Source: CAYQJS01 sp964417895
Lineage (GTDB): Bacteria; Chloroflexota; UBA6077; SHYK01
Length of the DNA: 64,000 bases
Direction of reading: 5' to 3'
Assembly (NCBI GenBank): GCA_964417895.1
Contig: CAYQJS010000012.1
Span: 51,929-115,928 of the forward strand
Below are positions 7,341 to 15,099 of this stretch, in pieces; position 1 is the stretch's first letter, and each line of letters begins with the position of its first letter. The notes under the pieces were generated by a model. That model saw only the letters and a program-made list of their open reading frames with translations, was not told the DNA's origin and searched no databases. A program made the translations under genes and the position numbers.

Positions 7341-8921
7341 CTACTCTGTCCTCAGGTACGTTGCGGGCGGCTGGGGATCGCCAAGAACAAACGTGACGGT
7401 CATCGCCATGCCGCCCTCGGGCGTCGGCTGGAACGTGACGACGGCGCTAAGGACGAACTGGATGGCGTATGTCCCCTCCATACCGGTCACGGGATAGAGG
7501 AGAAAGTCGCCAAACACGGTGCTGATCTCAGGTCGGTTCTCGGCGTCCAGCTGAACGGCTGCACTCTCGTAGCGGCCGGTGATGTTTTCGAACGCTGGCG
7601 AGTTGACACCCGGCTCGAGCATGCCTGCGATCTCGAGAACGAAGCCTCGAATCTGGCTGCCCTCGTCTGCGTGTTGTGCATCGGCGGTGTGCTGAAGCCC
7701 GAAGGCGGTCTCATATACGTACTCCGGCACCGACTGCATGAACGCGACCGCGGGGAGGGAGGCATTGGTGAGCACCGCAACACCGAGATCTGCCTCAGGC
7801 AGCAACGATATACGCGACGAGAAACCGAGGTTGCCGCCGCTGTAGCTAAGCTGGCGAAGCCCCTGATAGTCAGGGCCGACAATCCAGCCGAGCCCAAAGT
7901 CGTCCCCGCTCCCCGTGGGCGTGTGCGGCTTCCACGTTTCGAGGACGGCCGCCTCTGAAACCACGCGGCGGCCGTCCGGGCCGACACCGCGGCGTTGCTG
8001 GAGCGCCAGGTACGCTGCCACATCTTCTACGCTCGACCACGTGGTACCGCCGGCGGGAAGCACGGCGGAGCCAAAGCGCTCGAGGCCAAGAGGCATGGCG
8101 ACCACATCCGCGGTGAGCGAGTCCAACGCGTGCGGAGACGCATGATTGGGATCGGTCGCCCCGACATTGAAATCCATCGCGATGCGACGCATGCCAGCGG
8201 GGTCGAAGAAGCGCCGCTGCATCAGGTCGATGTAGCCGGCGTTGAGGTCATCCCCGGGCTGGGCGCGGGTGTTGGCCGCGGCAAAGCCGGCGGCCGCGTA
8301 GCCGGCGTTGCTGTACCCATACGCTTCGCCCGGCGCCCCGAGCAGGGGCGTCTCGGACAGAATCTCGAGGATTTGCGCCGGCGTGCGCGCGTCCATAAAG
8401 AGCGGCGCGTCGAATCTCGGCAGGCCGCTCCGCATGCTGAGCAGGTCACGGAAGGTCACCGTCGCAGTCGATGCCGGGTCGGCGAGCGCGAACTCGGGGA
8501 GCACGTCGACGATGGGAGTGTCCCAGGTGAGTATTCCGTCGTCGACGAGGGTTCCGATCATCTGGGCGGTAATTCCCTTGCCAAGGGAGCCAAAGAGGAA
8601 TCGAGTGTCGGCGGTGACCGGTTGGCCCCCACCGAGCTGAGTCGTGCCGAAGCCGTGGGAATAGATCATCTTGCCGTGCTGAACCACCGCGATGGCGGCT
8701 CCGGGCACCCCGTCACGATCCAGAATGCTTGCGGTGTAGGCCTCGATGTCGGCCAACATCGCGGGCGTCAGGTCGGCCGCCAGGTCGAGACGCGCGACGG
8801 CGATGGGCCGGTCCTCGCTCGCTAGCGCGCGGCTGGGCTGGGCTGCGACTACCGTGGCCGCGAGAGTCAGGGTCGCCAGCGTCGCGCGCAGGAAGCGCAG
8901 CGGAGTATCGTGCGAAATCAT
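7341..8921 (-). CDS. Secreted beta-lactamase-fold serine hydrolase (class C/esterase type)
   Basis: A 526-residue exported protein. Residues 8-36 form a signal peptide (RFLRATLATLTLAATVVAAQ with an A-x-A type end). The mature part has the class C serine-hydrolase motifs: SLGK (nucleophile Ser112, Lys115), YSN in YGYSNAGY, and a GGNLG stretch in the position of the third active-site motif. The C-terminal part after the catalytic domain probably forms a lipocalin-like extension. ATG at 8921 follows AAGGAG about 10 nt upstream; a longer in-frame ORF to 8990 lacks support. Family members are peptidases, esterases or beta-lactamases; penicillin resistance should not be assumed. It converges with the amidase gene. 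Confidence 0.83.
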   Translation of the reverse strand: MISHDTPLRFLRATLATLTLAATVVAAQPSRALASEDRPIAVARLDLAADLTPAMLADIEAYTASILDRDGVPGAAIAVVQHGKMIYSHGFGTTQLGGGQPVTADTRFLFGSLGKGITAQMIGTLVDDGILTWDTPIVDVLPEFALADPASTATVTFRDLLSMRSGLPRFDAPLFMDARTPAQILEILSETPLLGAPGEAYGYSNAGYAAAGFAAANTRAQPGDDLNAGYIDLMQRRFFDPAGMRRIAMDFNVGATDPNHASPHALDSLTADVVAMPLGLERFGSAVLPAGGTTWSSVEDVAAYLALQQRRGVGPDGRRVVSEAAVLETWKPHTPTGSGDDFGLGWIVGPDYQGLRQLSYSGGNLGFSSRISLLPEADLGVAVLTNASLPAVAFMQSVPEYVYETAFGLQHTADAQHADEGSQIRGFVLEIAGMLEPGVNSPAFENITGRYESAAVQLDAENRPEISTVFGDFLLYPVTGMEGTYAIQFVLSAVVTFQPTPEGGMAMTVTFVLGDPQPPATYLRTE

Positions 8922-9259
8922 GGAGCGGCTCCTTCTTTGATGCGAGTCAGCCGGCGGACCTGGGGCGTACCCCGCAGCTGCTTCGGACACTTCTTGCTGA
9001 ACGGCTTGCAGTGAGAGACCGAGTAGGAGTCGGACGTGCAGTCGTGGCAGGTAGCCTGAGCGGCAAGACTACTGGTCTAGTCTAAACCCGAGCCAAAAGT
9101 GATGTCAGGTAGGATTACTCATCCCACCGTACTTGGGAACGGTCCATTGGAGCAGGCCCGTTGCCTCCCGCGGCCCGTCGATGTGCCCGCGGCCCAACTC
9201 TCCACTTGGAATGGCGTGAAATACATGTCTTGCCTTACCGCCAAGCTCAGAGGCCGAGC
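8922..9259. other. Gene-poor stretch between the serine hydrolase and the START-like gene
   Basis: It contains the ribosome-binding site of the leftward hydrolase and the upstream region of the rightward START-like gene. On the minus strand a 51-codon open frame without an ATG, GTG or TTG start (stop at 8918-8920) ends in an ATGA overlap with the hydrolase start and encodes a Cys-rich stretch (CHDCTSD, SHCKPF, KKCPKQ). I cannot show that it is a gene. Confidence 0.35.
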
Positions 9260-9700
9260 ATGAAGAGTCTGCACTCCGATATCGAGATCGATGCGTCAGC
9301 CCAGCACGTTTGGGAAGTCTTGACGGACACTGCCGCCTATCCTGACTGGAATCCCTTCATCACGCGACTCGCGGGGACGCTAGAGACGGGTGACCAGCTC
9401 GAAGTGAGAATGGAACCGCCAGGTGGCAGAGCCATGACTTTTCGGCCTCGTGTACTGGCTGCTGATCCCATGCGCGAGCTGCGCTGGCTCGGCCATGTCC
9501 TTTTCCCTGGGCTCTTCGACGGCGAGCACCGATTCGCTTTAGAGACCCTTGACGACGATCACGTTCGGTTCACACAAGAGGAGCGCTTTACCGGCGTGCT
9601 CGTGCCCCTATTCGCAAAGAGCCTCGACCAGCACACGCTGGCTGGATTCGAGGCTATGAACCTGGCGCTCAAGCAGCGAGCGGAAACCGGGGACGGCTAA
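9260..9700 (+). CDS. SRPBCC (START-like) protein
   Basis: A 146-residue protein of typical SRPBCC length. MKSLHSDIEIDASAQHVWEV with LTDTAAYPDWNPF is the standard opening (a beta strand, then AxxVWxVLTD and YPxWNP). The middle has the alternating strands of the helix-grip fold and the C-terminal helix begins near FAKSLDQHTLAGFEAMN. The fold makes a cavity for hydrophobic ligands. The ATG at 9260 fits the domain start, although the Shine-Dalgarno sequence (AGAGG) is modest. Neighbours give no hint of function. Confidence 0.8.
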   Translation: MKSLHSDIEIDASAQHVWEVLTDTAAYPDWNPFITRLAGTLETGDQLEVRMEPPGGRAMTFRPRVLAADPMRELRWLGHVLFPGLFDGEHRFALETLDDDHVRFTQEERFTGVLVPLFAKSLDQHTLAGFEAMNLALKQRAETGDG

Positions 9701-9795
9701 GCGCCCCGCGCAGTACGCACCAAGCGTCGGACCGACCTCGAGCCTGAGGTCGGACGGGGGGCGCCAGCATCGTCCGGAGACGTGGAGGTTCCTGG

Positions 9796-11043
9796 GTGGC
9801 TGCAACCGTGATCGAGATGTCATCGCCCGTATCCCCGCGCTACCGCACCAAGATGATCCTGCTCGGCGCTCTTCTCGCCCTCGCGGGCTCTAGCGTGCCC
9901 CGAGGCGTCGCAAGCCAGCCCCTTCCGTCGCCGCAGACACAGTCGGCTGTACCGGCCCAAACCACAGCACTTCATGTGTCGGCGACTAACGCCATGCACG
10001 TGCTGGGCAGCGACGGCCTAGAACACGTTTCGTACGACCTCATCATCACTAACGCCTTCGCGGTGCCCGTGACGCTTACCGTCATCGAGGTTCTCACTCC
10101 CAACGGCAGCGTGCTATTGCGCCTTGTGGGCGACGCCCTCAAGGCGACGACGCAGCCGCTAGCTGGGATCGAGCCGACGGACCAGGTCCCGGTCGCGGGG
10201 GTAGTGGCGACGTTCATTGAGTTGGCCCTGACGCCCGACAAGCTGCCGGACCGGGTCAGCAATCGCGTTGCGTACGAGCTGCCGTCCAACGCGCCCGCCC
10301 TCATCGACAGCCGCCAAATCGTTGGCCAGGAGCTTGTGGTCGCGCCACAGGTGCCGGTCGTCATATCGCCGCCTCTGCGGGGCACCGGCTGGTTCAACGT
10401 GAACGGCTGCTGTGGCCCTTCCTTTCACCGCGCGGGGCGCCTCGCCGTCGATGGCGCCCGCTACGTCAAACCAGAGGCATTCGCCATCGATTGGCTGCGA
10501 CTTCAGGACGGCGGCCTTTTTTCCGGTGACGGTGCGCGTCCCGAACAGTGGTATGGCTTCGGAGCCGAGATCTTGGCCGTCGCCGACGGCACGGTAGCTT
10601 TCATCAAGGATGGAATGCCCGAGGGCACGCCCTTCCAGCTGCCGGCTGGGCTGGGCCGTCCAGTCGAGTACGCCGGCAACCAGATCGTGATCCAAATGCG
10701 TCCTGATGTCTGGGCAATCTATGCGCATCTCCAACCGGGAAGCATCAGGGTGCAAGTGGGACAGCGGGTGACGAAGGGGCAGTCGATCGCTACGCTGGGC
10801 AACACCGGCAACTCATTTGCGCCTCACCTGCATTTTCAGCTGTCGGACGGGCCCGCTCTCATCAGCTCTAACAGCGTGCCCTTTGTGCTCGACCGCTACA
10901 CGATCGTCGGTGAGGTCGACTCGCAGGTATTGGCCGCCGCATTTACGGACCCCAGCGCGTTTTCCCGGCTGCCGGTTGCGGGCGTGCTGCAGCCCCAGAC
11001 CGGCACGCTACCGCTGATGGCCACGGTCGTCGAGTTCCCCTGA
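9796..11043 (+). CDS. Secreted M23 (LytM-type) metallopeptidase-like protein
   Basis: A 415-residue protein with an N-terminal membrane/signal segment (MILLGALLALAGSSVPRGVA). Residues about 55-200 look like a beta-rich accessory domain. The C-terminal half has the LytM/M23 pattern: FHRAGRLAVDGAR carrying a candidate His/Asp zinc pair, GNQIVIQM, YAHLQPGSIRV with VGQRVTKGQSIATLGNTG, and the final PHLHFQL with HxH. Proteins of this family cut peptidoglycan cross-bridges or act as regulators of such enzymes. The GTG at 9796 follows GGAGG with 7-nt spacing. Spacing between the first His and Asp is longer than in LytM itself, so activity is unproven. Confidence 0.8.
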   Translation: MAATVIEMSSPVSPRYRTKMILLGALLALAGSSVPRGVASQPLPSPQTQSAVPAQTTALHVSATNAMHVLGSDGLEHVSYDLIITNAFAVPVTLTVIEVLTPNGSVLLRLVGDALKATTQPLAGIEPTDQVPVAGVVATFIELALTPDKLPDRVSNRVAYELPSNAPALIDSRQIVGQELVVAPQVPVVISPPLRGTGWFNVNGCCGPSFHRAGRLAVDGARYVKPEAFAIDWLRLQDGGLFSGDGARPEQWYGFGAEILAVADGTVAFIKDGMPEGTPFQLPAGLGRPVEYAGNQIVIQMRPDVWAIYAHLQPGSIRVQVGQRVTKGQSIATLGNTGNSFAPHLHFQLSDGPALISSNSVPFVLDRYTIVGEVDSQVLAAAFTDPSAFSRLPVAGVLQPQTGTLPLMATVVEFP

Positions 11044-11235
11044 CTGGGACCCGATTGTCCAAAGCCGGCCGAACAGGCCGAAGCGGTGTCTCGCGGAATA
11101 TGCACAGGCACCGGGTGCGTTAGTTCCCCATCGCCTGAGTAGGCCGCTTGGCACAGCCGACGTCGCGGAATTCGCCGCGTTCCCAGTGTCATCTGGGAGG
11201 ACTGGACGGTCGATAGCGGGCGAGAATGAATCCAG

Positions 11236-12927
11236 CTACTTCAAGTCCCACTCCTGCACGTTCCAGGGGAGGCGCACGGGCACGTTTTCCACATGGTGCT
11301 TCACCATTGTGGAGGTTGTCGCGTAATACAGGTTCATCATGCTGAGCTGGTCCGTCATGTGGCGCACGACCCCGCGGAGCGCCTCCGCGCGCTCTGCGCG
11401 CGGGATCGTCGTCAGGAATCGATCGATCGACGCGTCGAACTCCGCGTTCACGTACCGTGAGTAATTGGAACCGGTGTAGCTGTTTTCCGGTAGGCGCGCC
11501 TGGGAGCCATGCGAGCCCTTGATGGCTGCCACACCACTGCCCCCACCCTGCAGCGTGAAGCCGGGGAAGGTGGCCCGGTACTCGCGGTCGCGTTGGCGCT
11601 GGATGGGGATGGAAACCGAGTCAACGCCGATGCCGATGCGCTGCCAGTAGTCCGCCGTGGCAAGCATGGGCTTGGTGTTCTGGTCCTCGGCCGTGGCGCT
11701 GATCTCCACGGCCAACCGCTGGCCCGCGCCATCGCGGAAGAAGCCGTCGGGACCTCTGGTATAGCCTAGCCCCTCGATCATCTGGGTCGCGCGCCGCGGA
11801 TCGTAGTCGTACTTCACGAGGGCGCTCTCCACTTCGGCCAGCTCGGGCTCGTGCGGCAGCAGCACCGTATGGGCGATGCTGGACAGGCCGCCCATGATGT
11901 TATCCACCATCTCCTGGCGGTCGATGGCGTGGAAGACGGCCTTACGGAACCGCACGTCTTGGATGACGGCCGGGTTCGAGTTGATGAACTGCGGCCAGAT
12001 CTTCATAGCGGTCTCCGCCACCATCTCGATCCTTCCATCCCGCCACTGGTCCCGCAGCGCCAGCGTCTGCTCCAGGGTGATACTCTTCCCAAGCGTCACG
12101 TCGATTGCCCCCGACAGGATGGCGGCCATGAAGGCGTTCTCATCGGCCAAGAAGCGCACCTCAATGGTGTCGATCTTCGGCCGCCCGAGGATGTACTGGT
12201 CGTTGGCCGCCACCACGGCGTAGCTGTCCCGCACCCACTCCCTCAGCCGGTACGGTCCGACGCCTACGAACTCGGGCCCCCAAAAGGGGTGTGCAACGAG
12301 CGACTCTTTCTCCTCGATGTACGGCCGCTCCAGGATGTGGCGTGGGAGCGGGGAGCGACTGAAGAAATCGTCGGCCTCGATGTAGGGGGTCTTCCAGCGC
12401 ACAGTGATTGTCAGCGGGTCGGGCGCCTCGATGCTCTCGATCACGTTGTAAGCCGGCTGTCTCTCGACCGGGAGGCCGGGGTCCTGCTCTAACCGCGTCA
12501 GGAACACCAGATCGGCGGAGGTGAACGGCGTGCCGTCGTGCCAGAGGATGCCCGGCTTGATCTTCCATGTGGTCTCCGAGCGCCCGTCGGGGAACACGCG
12601 CCAGAGGCCGTTCTCTATCGTCGGCACGGCTTCCGCGAGCTGCGCCCGGAGCATGCCCCGGCTGTCCTTGACGGTGAGCCCGACGTTGAGCAGCGCCTCG
12701 AGCGCGTCGATGCCGGGGATCTGCCCGCCGCTGCCCCCGCCGACGATCCGCTGATAGATGAGAGGCGGGTTCCCCATCATCGCCGTCGTAATGCGTTTCG
12801 GCGCGCCGGTCGCGGCTGGAGCGGCTCCGTCCGTCCCCCGCTGAGCGCTTCCCGGCGCCTGGGGCGCACACCCCACAACCAGCGTTGCGACGCTGCAGAC
12901 GACGGCCCCGATTGTCTTCCAGTGCAT
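11236..12927 (-). CDS. ABC transporter solute-binding lipoprotein, family 5
   Basis: A 563-residue lipoprotein. The N-terminus MHWKTIGAVVCSVATLVVGC ends in a lipobox with the lipidated Cys at residue 20, followed by a Gly/Ala/Pro linker. The body has family-5 features: WKIKPGILWHDGTPFTSADL, NVIESIEAPDPLTITVRWK, VGPYRLREW, and DVRFRKAVFHAIDRQEMVD. Family 5 proteins deliver oligopeptides, nickel or other solutes to an ABC permease. ATG at 12927 follows AAGGAGG. No permease or ATPase gene lies next to it, so it is an orphan binding protein in this window and its ligand is unknown. Confidence 0.88.
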   Translation of the reverse strand: MHWKTIGAVVCSVATLVVGCAPQAPGSAQRGTDGAAPAATGAPKRITTAMMGNPPLIYQRIVGGGSGGQIPGIDALEALLNVGLTVKDSRGMLRAQLAEAVPTIENGLWRVFPDGRSETTWKIKPGILWHDGTPFTSADLVFLTRLEQDPGLPVERQPAYNVIESIEAPDPLTITVRWKTPYIEADDFFSRSPLPRHILERPYIEEKESLVAHPFWGPEFVGVGPYRLREWVRDSYAVVAANDQYILGRPKIDTIEVRFLADENAFMAAILSGAIDVTLGKSITLEQTLALRDQWRDGRIEMVAETAMKIWPQFINSNPAVIQDVRFRKAVFHAIDRQEMVDNIMGGLSSIAHTVLLPHEPELAEVESALVKYDYDPRRATQMIEGLGYTRGPDGFFRDGAGQRLAVEISATAEDQNTKPMLATADYWQRIGIGVDSVSIPIQRQRDREYRATFPGFTLQGGGSGVAAIKGSHGSQARLPENSYTGSNYSRYVNAEFDASIDRFLTTIPRAERAEALRGVVRHMTDQLSMMNLYYATTSTMVKHHVENVPVRLPWNVQEWDLK

Positions 12928-13156
12928 GATGGTGCCTCCTTGGCAACTCACCCTCGTTCTATTCAGCGGATGAGGTGCTTTCCTATATGCCACGACGGCG
13001 GCGGCCGTCAAGTCGGGGGAGCGGAGCACCCCCGAGACCACTGCGTCGTCTTGAGGCAACGCCCTGAGCACGTAACACGGACGGCATTCCGCCGCGAGCC
13101 CGAGTCTGGGGTCGGGACCTCACATCTTCTGCTAAGCTATGCCCGGGAGTTCCGAC

Positions 13157-13438
13157 ATGGCGCGACTCACTGACGACGAGATCCGACGAGCGTTGGAGTC
13201 CCTCGCTGGCTGGGAGCGGCAAGGAGAAGAGATAGTACGCACGGTCCGCTTTCCTGAGTTCATGGACGGAATCCATTTCATTGCTCGGGTGGCCGAAATG
13301 GCGGAGGCTGCAGACCATCACCCGGATATCGACATCCGGTATCGCAACGTACGGTTGGCACTCACAACGCACAACCAAGGCGGATTGACGGAAAAAGACG
13401 TGCAGCTGGCCTCCGAGATCAATCAGGTCCTTGGCTGA
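13157..13438 (+). CDS. Pterin-4a-carbinolamine dehydratase
   Basis: A 93-residue protein of standard PCD length. LTDDEIRRALESLAGWERQG is the typical opening, and AADHHPDIDIRYRNVRLALTT with HNQGGLT carries the signature His-His and the following His and Gly-Gly-Leu. The enzyme dehydrates 4a-hydroxytetrahydrobiopterin during pterin recycling. I start at ATG 13157 (MARLTDDEI), which has GGGAG upstream; an in-frame ATG at 13139 would add six residues. No aromatic amino acid hydroxylase gene is nearby. Confidence 0.87.
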   Translation: MARLTDDEIRRALESLAGWERQGEEIVRTVRFPEFMDGIHFIARVAEMAEAADHHPDIDIRYRNVRLALTTHNQGGLTEKDVQLASEINQVLG

Positions 13439-13623
13439 AGGCGCCGGTGAGAGAACGAGAGCCCACAGGTGACAGCCCCGCCCGGATCGAATTCCTATGA
13501 GCCCACCAACACCCTCCTGCTCTATTGCCCGTTCGACCGCCAGGTCACGAGGCACGGTCGGCGTGGCCCGACCCAGGAGCTAGTCTGTCTGAGTGTGGCC
13601 GTCGTGCCGACGGGTTGGATCCG

Positions 13624-14067
13624 GTGAGCGCACCGGATGAAAGGCGCGCGCCCGCCGCGGCCACCGTCACTCCCACGGCTGGGAACGCCCCGAGGCGCGG
13701 GCGACGCGCGCTCAGTCGCCGTCCGCACACATCGTGGCCGACGATCGCTGTGGCCGCCATCGCTGTGGCGGTGGCGGTGCTTGCCGTCGTCAATGTCGGG
13801 GGGAACGTGCTCGCTCCGTCGTCGCCGCGGACCGCCCCTGTCGCTCCTGCGGAGGTCGAGTACCTGGTTATCGCCAACACGGGGGGCGAGGGGGCGTATC
13901 TGCGAACGACGCCGAACCTCGACGACCGGCTGCGACCGTGGCCGGAGGGCGTCCGTCTCCGGGTGATCGGGCCAGATGTCTCGGCCAGCGGGATCCAGTG
14001 GAAGCAGGTGGAGGATCCCGCCGGCAACCGAGGGTGGATACCGGCGGAGTACACGCGCCCGGAGTAG
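13624..14067 (+). CDS. Membrane-anchored bacterial SH3-domain protein
   Basis: About 147 residues. An Arg/Pro/Ala-rich cytoplasmic N-terminus precedes one membrane helix (WPTIAVAAIAVAVAVLAVV). The outer part has an SH3b-like domain: LVIANTGGEGAYLRTTPN then GVRLRVIG, WKQVEDPAGNRGWIPAEY, which matches the usual order of SH3_3 strands ending in GW(I/V). Such domains bind cell-wall peptides or serve as spacers. The GTG at 13624 is the likely start; the frame is open further upstream to 13525 but without family resemblance. Confidence 0.6.
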   Translation: MSAPDERRAPAAATVTPTAGNAPRRGRRALSRRPHTSWPTIAVAAIAVAVAVLAVVNVGGNVLAPSSPRTAPVAPAEVEYLVIANTGGEGAYLRTTPNLDDRLRPWPEGVRLRVIGPDVSASGIQWKQVEDPAGNRGWIPAEYTRPE

Positions 14068-14161
14068 ACCCCCTTCGCTATAATGGCGTCAGATTGCGCC
14101 CCATTTCTGGCCGGTTCACGATGATTGGCTGTGGGCGCCTACGTACCTACAGGAGGTTCCT

Positions 14162-14485
14162 GTGCCCATCTATGTCTATCGCTGCCGGGACTGCGGCGCC
14201 GATCTCGAGCGCCGCCAGGGGTTTCAGGACCCGCCGCTGACCGAGTGCGCGACCTGCGGCGGAGCGCTGCGCCGCGTGCTTCAGCCGGTTGGCGTGATCT
14301 TCCGGGGCAGTGGCTTCTACACGACGGACTATCCGAGCAGCTCCCGCGGCGGCGACGGAGATGGCGCGACCAGCTCGAAGGATGGGGAGAGCGCTCCAGC
14401 AAAAGCCGAGCCTTCAACCGAGTCGGGCGCCAAGTCGCAGCCGGCAGCGTCCACTTCCTCGTCCGGCTCGTCCAAGTCGGACTGA
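14162..14485 (+). CDS. FmdB-family zinc-ribbon protein
   Basis: A 107-residue protein. The N-terminal 40 residues are a zinc ribbon (MPIYVYRCRDCGADLE with Cys8 and Cys11, and CATCGGALRRV with Cys29 and Cys32), the FmdB/CxxC_CXXC_SSSS pattern. The motif GVIFRGSGFYTTDY follows. The C-terminal 50 residues are Ser/Ala/Gly-rich and probably disordered. GTG at 14162 is preceded by ACAGGAGG. The family occurs next to amidase/formamidase or translation genes and may be a small regulator; its role is not established. The gene sits just ahead of dtd. Confidence 0.82.
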   Translation: MPIYVYRCRDCGADLERRQGFQDPPLTECATCGGALRRVLQPVGVIFRGSGFYTTDYPSSSRGGDGDGATSSKDGESAPAKAEPSTESGAKSQPAASTSSSGSSKSD

Positions 14486-14525
14486 GTCGCTCGTTCTCAG
14501 CAGCCCACGGGGGCGTCTAGCCGCG

Positions 14526-14972
14526 ATGCGAGCCATCTGCCAGCGGGTGAGCCGGGCCCAGGTCTCTGTGGGCGGCCAGGTGGTCGGCGCCATCGGGCTC
14601 GGATGGGCGGTGCTGGTTGGCGTCGGTCCCCACGACAGCGAGCAGACTGCCTCTGAGCTGGCCGAGAAAATCGCCACCCTGCGCGTCTTCGAAGATGCCG
14701 AAGGGAAGATGAACCTCGCCGCCTCCGACGTGGGCGCCGAGATCCTGGTCATCCCTCAGTTCACCCTTTACGCTGATACATCGAGGGGGCGCCGTCCCAG
14801 CTTCGTCGGCGCGGCGCCCCCGGCGGTCGCGGAGCCCATCGTGCGCCGCTTCGGCCAGCTCCTTGCGGAGCGGGGGCTCACGGTTGAGTCCGGCGTCTTC
14901 GGCGCGATGATGGACGTCGACCTGGTGAACCACGGTCCCGTAACAATCGTGCTCACCACAGACGGCTGGTAG
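14526..14972 (+). CDS. dtd: D-aminoacyl-tRNA deacylase
   Basis: A 148-residue protein with full DTD length. MRAICQRVSRAQVSVGGQ is the usual start. IPQFTLYADTSRGRRPSF is the first active-site motif (SQFTL in most members, PQFTL here) and NHGPVTIVL the Gly-cisPro motif that excludes L-aminoacyl-tRNA. The enzyme removes D-amino acids mischarged onto tRNA. The ATG at 14526 aligns with family starts; the frame extends upstream to 14310 but overlaps the FmdB gene. The region between its stop and acs holds a 60-bp hairpin-forming repeat. Confidence 0.93.
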   Translation: MRAICQRVSRAQVSVGGQVVGAIGLGWAVLVGVGPHDSEQTASELAEKIATLRVFEDAEGKMNLAASDVGAEILVIPQFTLYADTSRGRRPSFVGAAPPAVAEPIVRRFGQLLAERGLTVESGVFGAMMDVDLVNHGPVTIVLTTDGW

Positions 14973-14981
14973 CGCCGAAAC

Positions 14982-15041
14982 GAGTCCCAAGTCCGAGGTC
15001 CCAAGCCGTGATCTCGGACTGGGACCTGGGACTTGGGACTC
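14982..15041. repeat. 60-bp inverted repeat of GTCCCAAG-type units
   Basis: GAGTCCCAAGTCC (14982-14994) pairs with GGACTTGGGACTC (15029-15041). Inside, AGGTCCCA (14996-15003) pairs with TGGGACCT (15020-15027), and AGTCCGAG with CTCGGACT. It sits between dtd and acs and resembles in style the GTTCC/GGAAC repeats in uvrA. Confidence 0.75.
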
Positions 15042-15099
15042 CGCATTGTGGTAGCGTTGTGCCGGCAGTTAACCGGGAAGGATTGGGAGGGGAACAGCC

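Noticed and set aside
7298..7344. GTAGGCCC/GGGCCTAC inverted repeat between the amidase and serine hydrolase
   Set aside because: The 31-nt loop and lack of T runs make a terminator unlikely; kept only as a possible weak structure.
7341..8921. Beta-lactamase resistance call for the secreted serine hydrolase
   Set aside because: SxxK and YSN motifs are shared with esterases and peptidases, and the long C-terminal extension is not typical of class C beta-lactamases.
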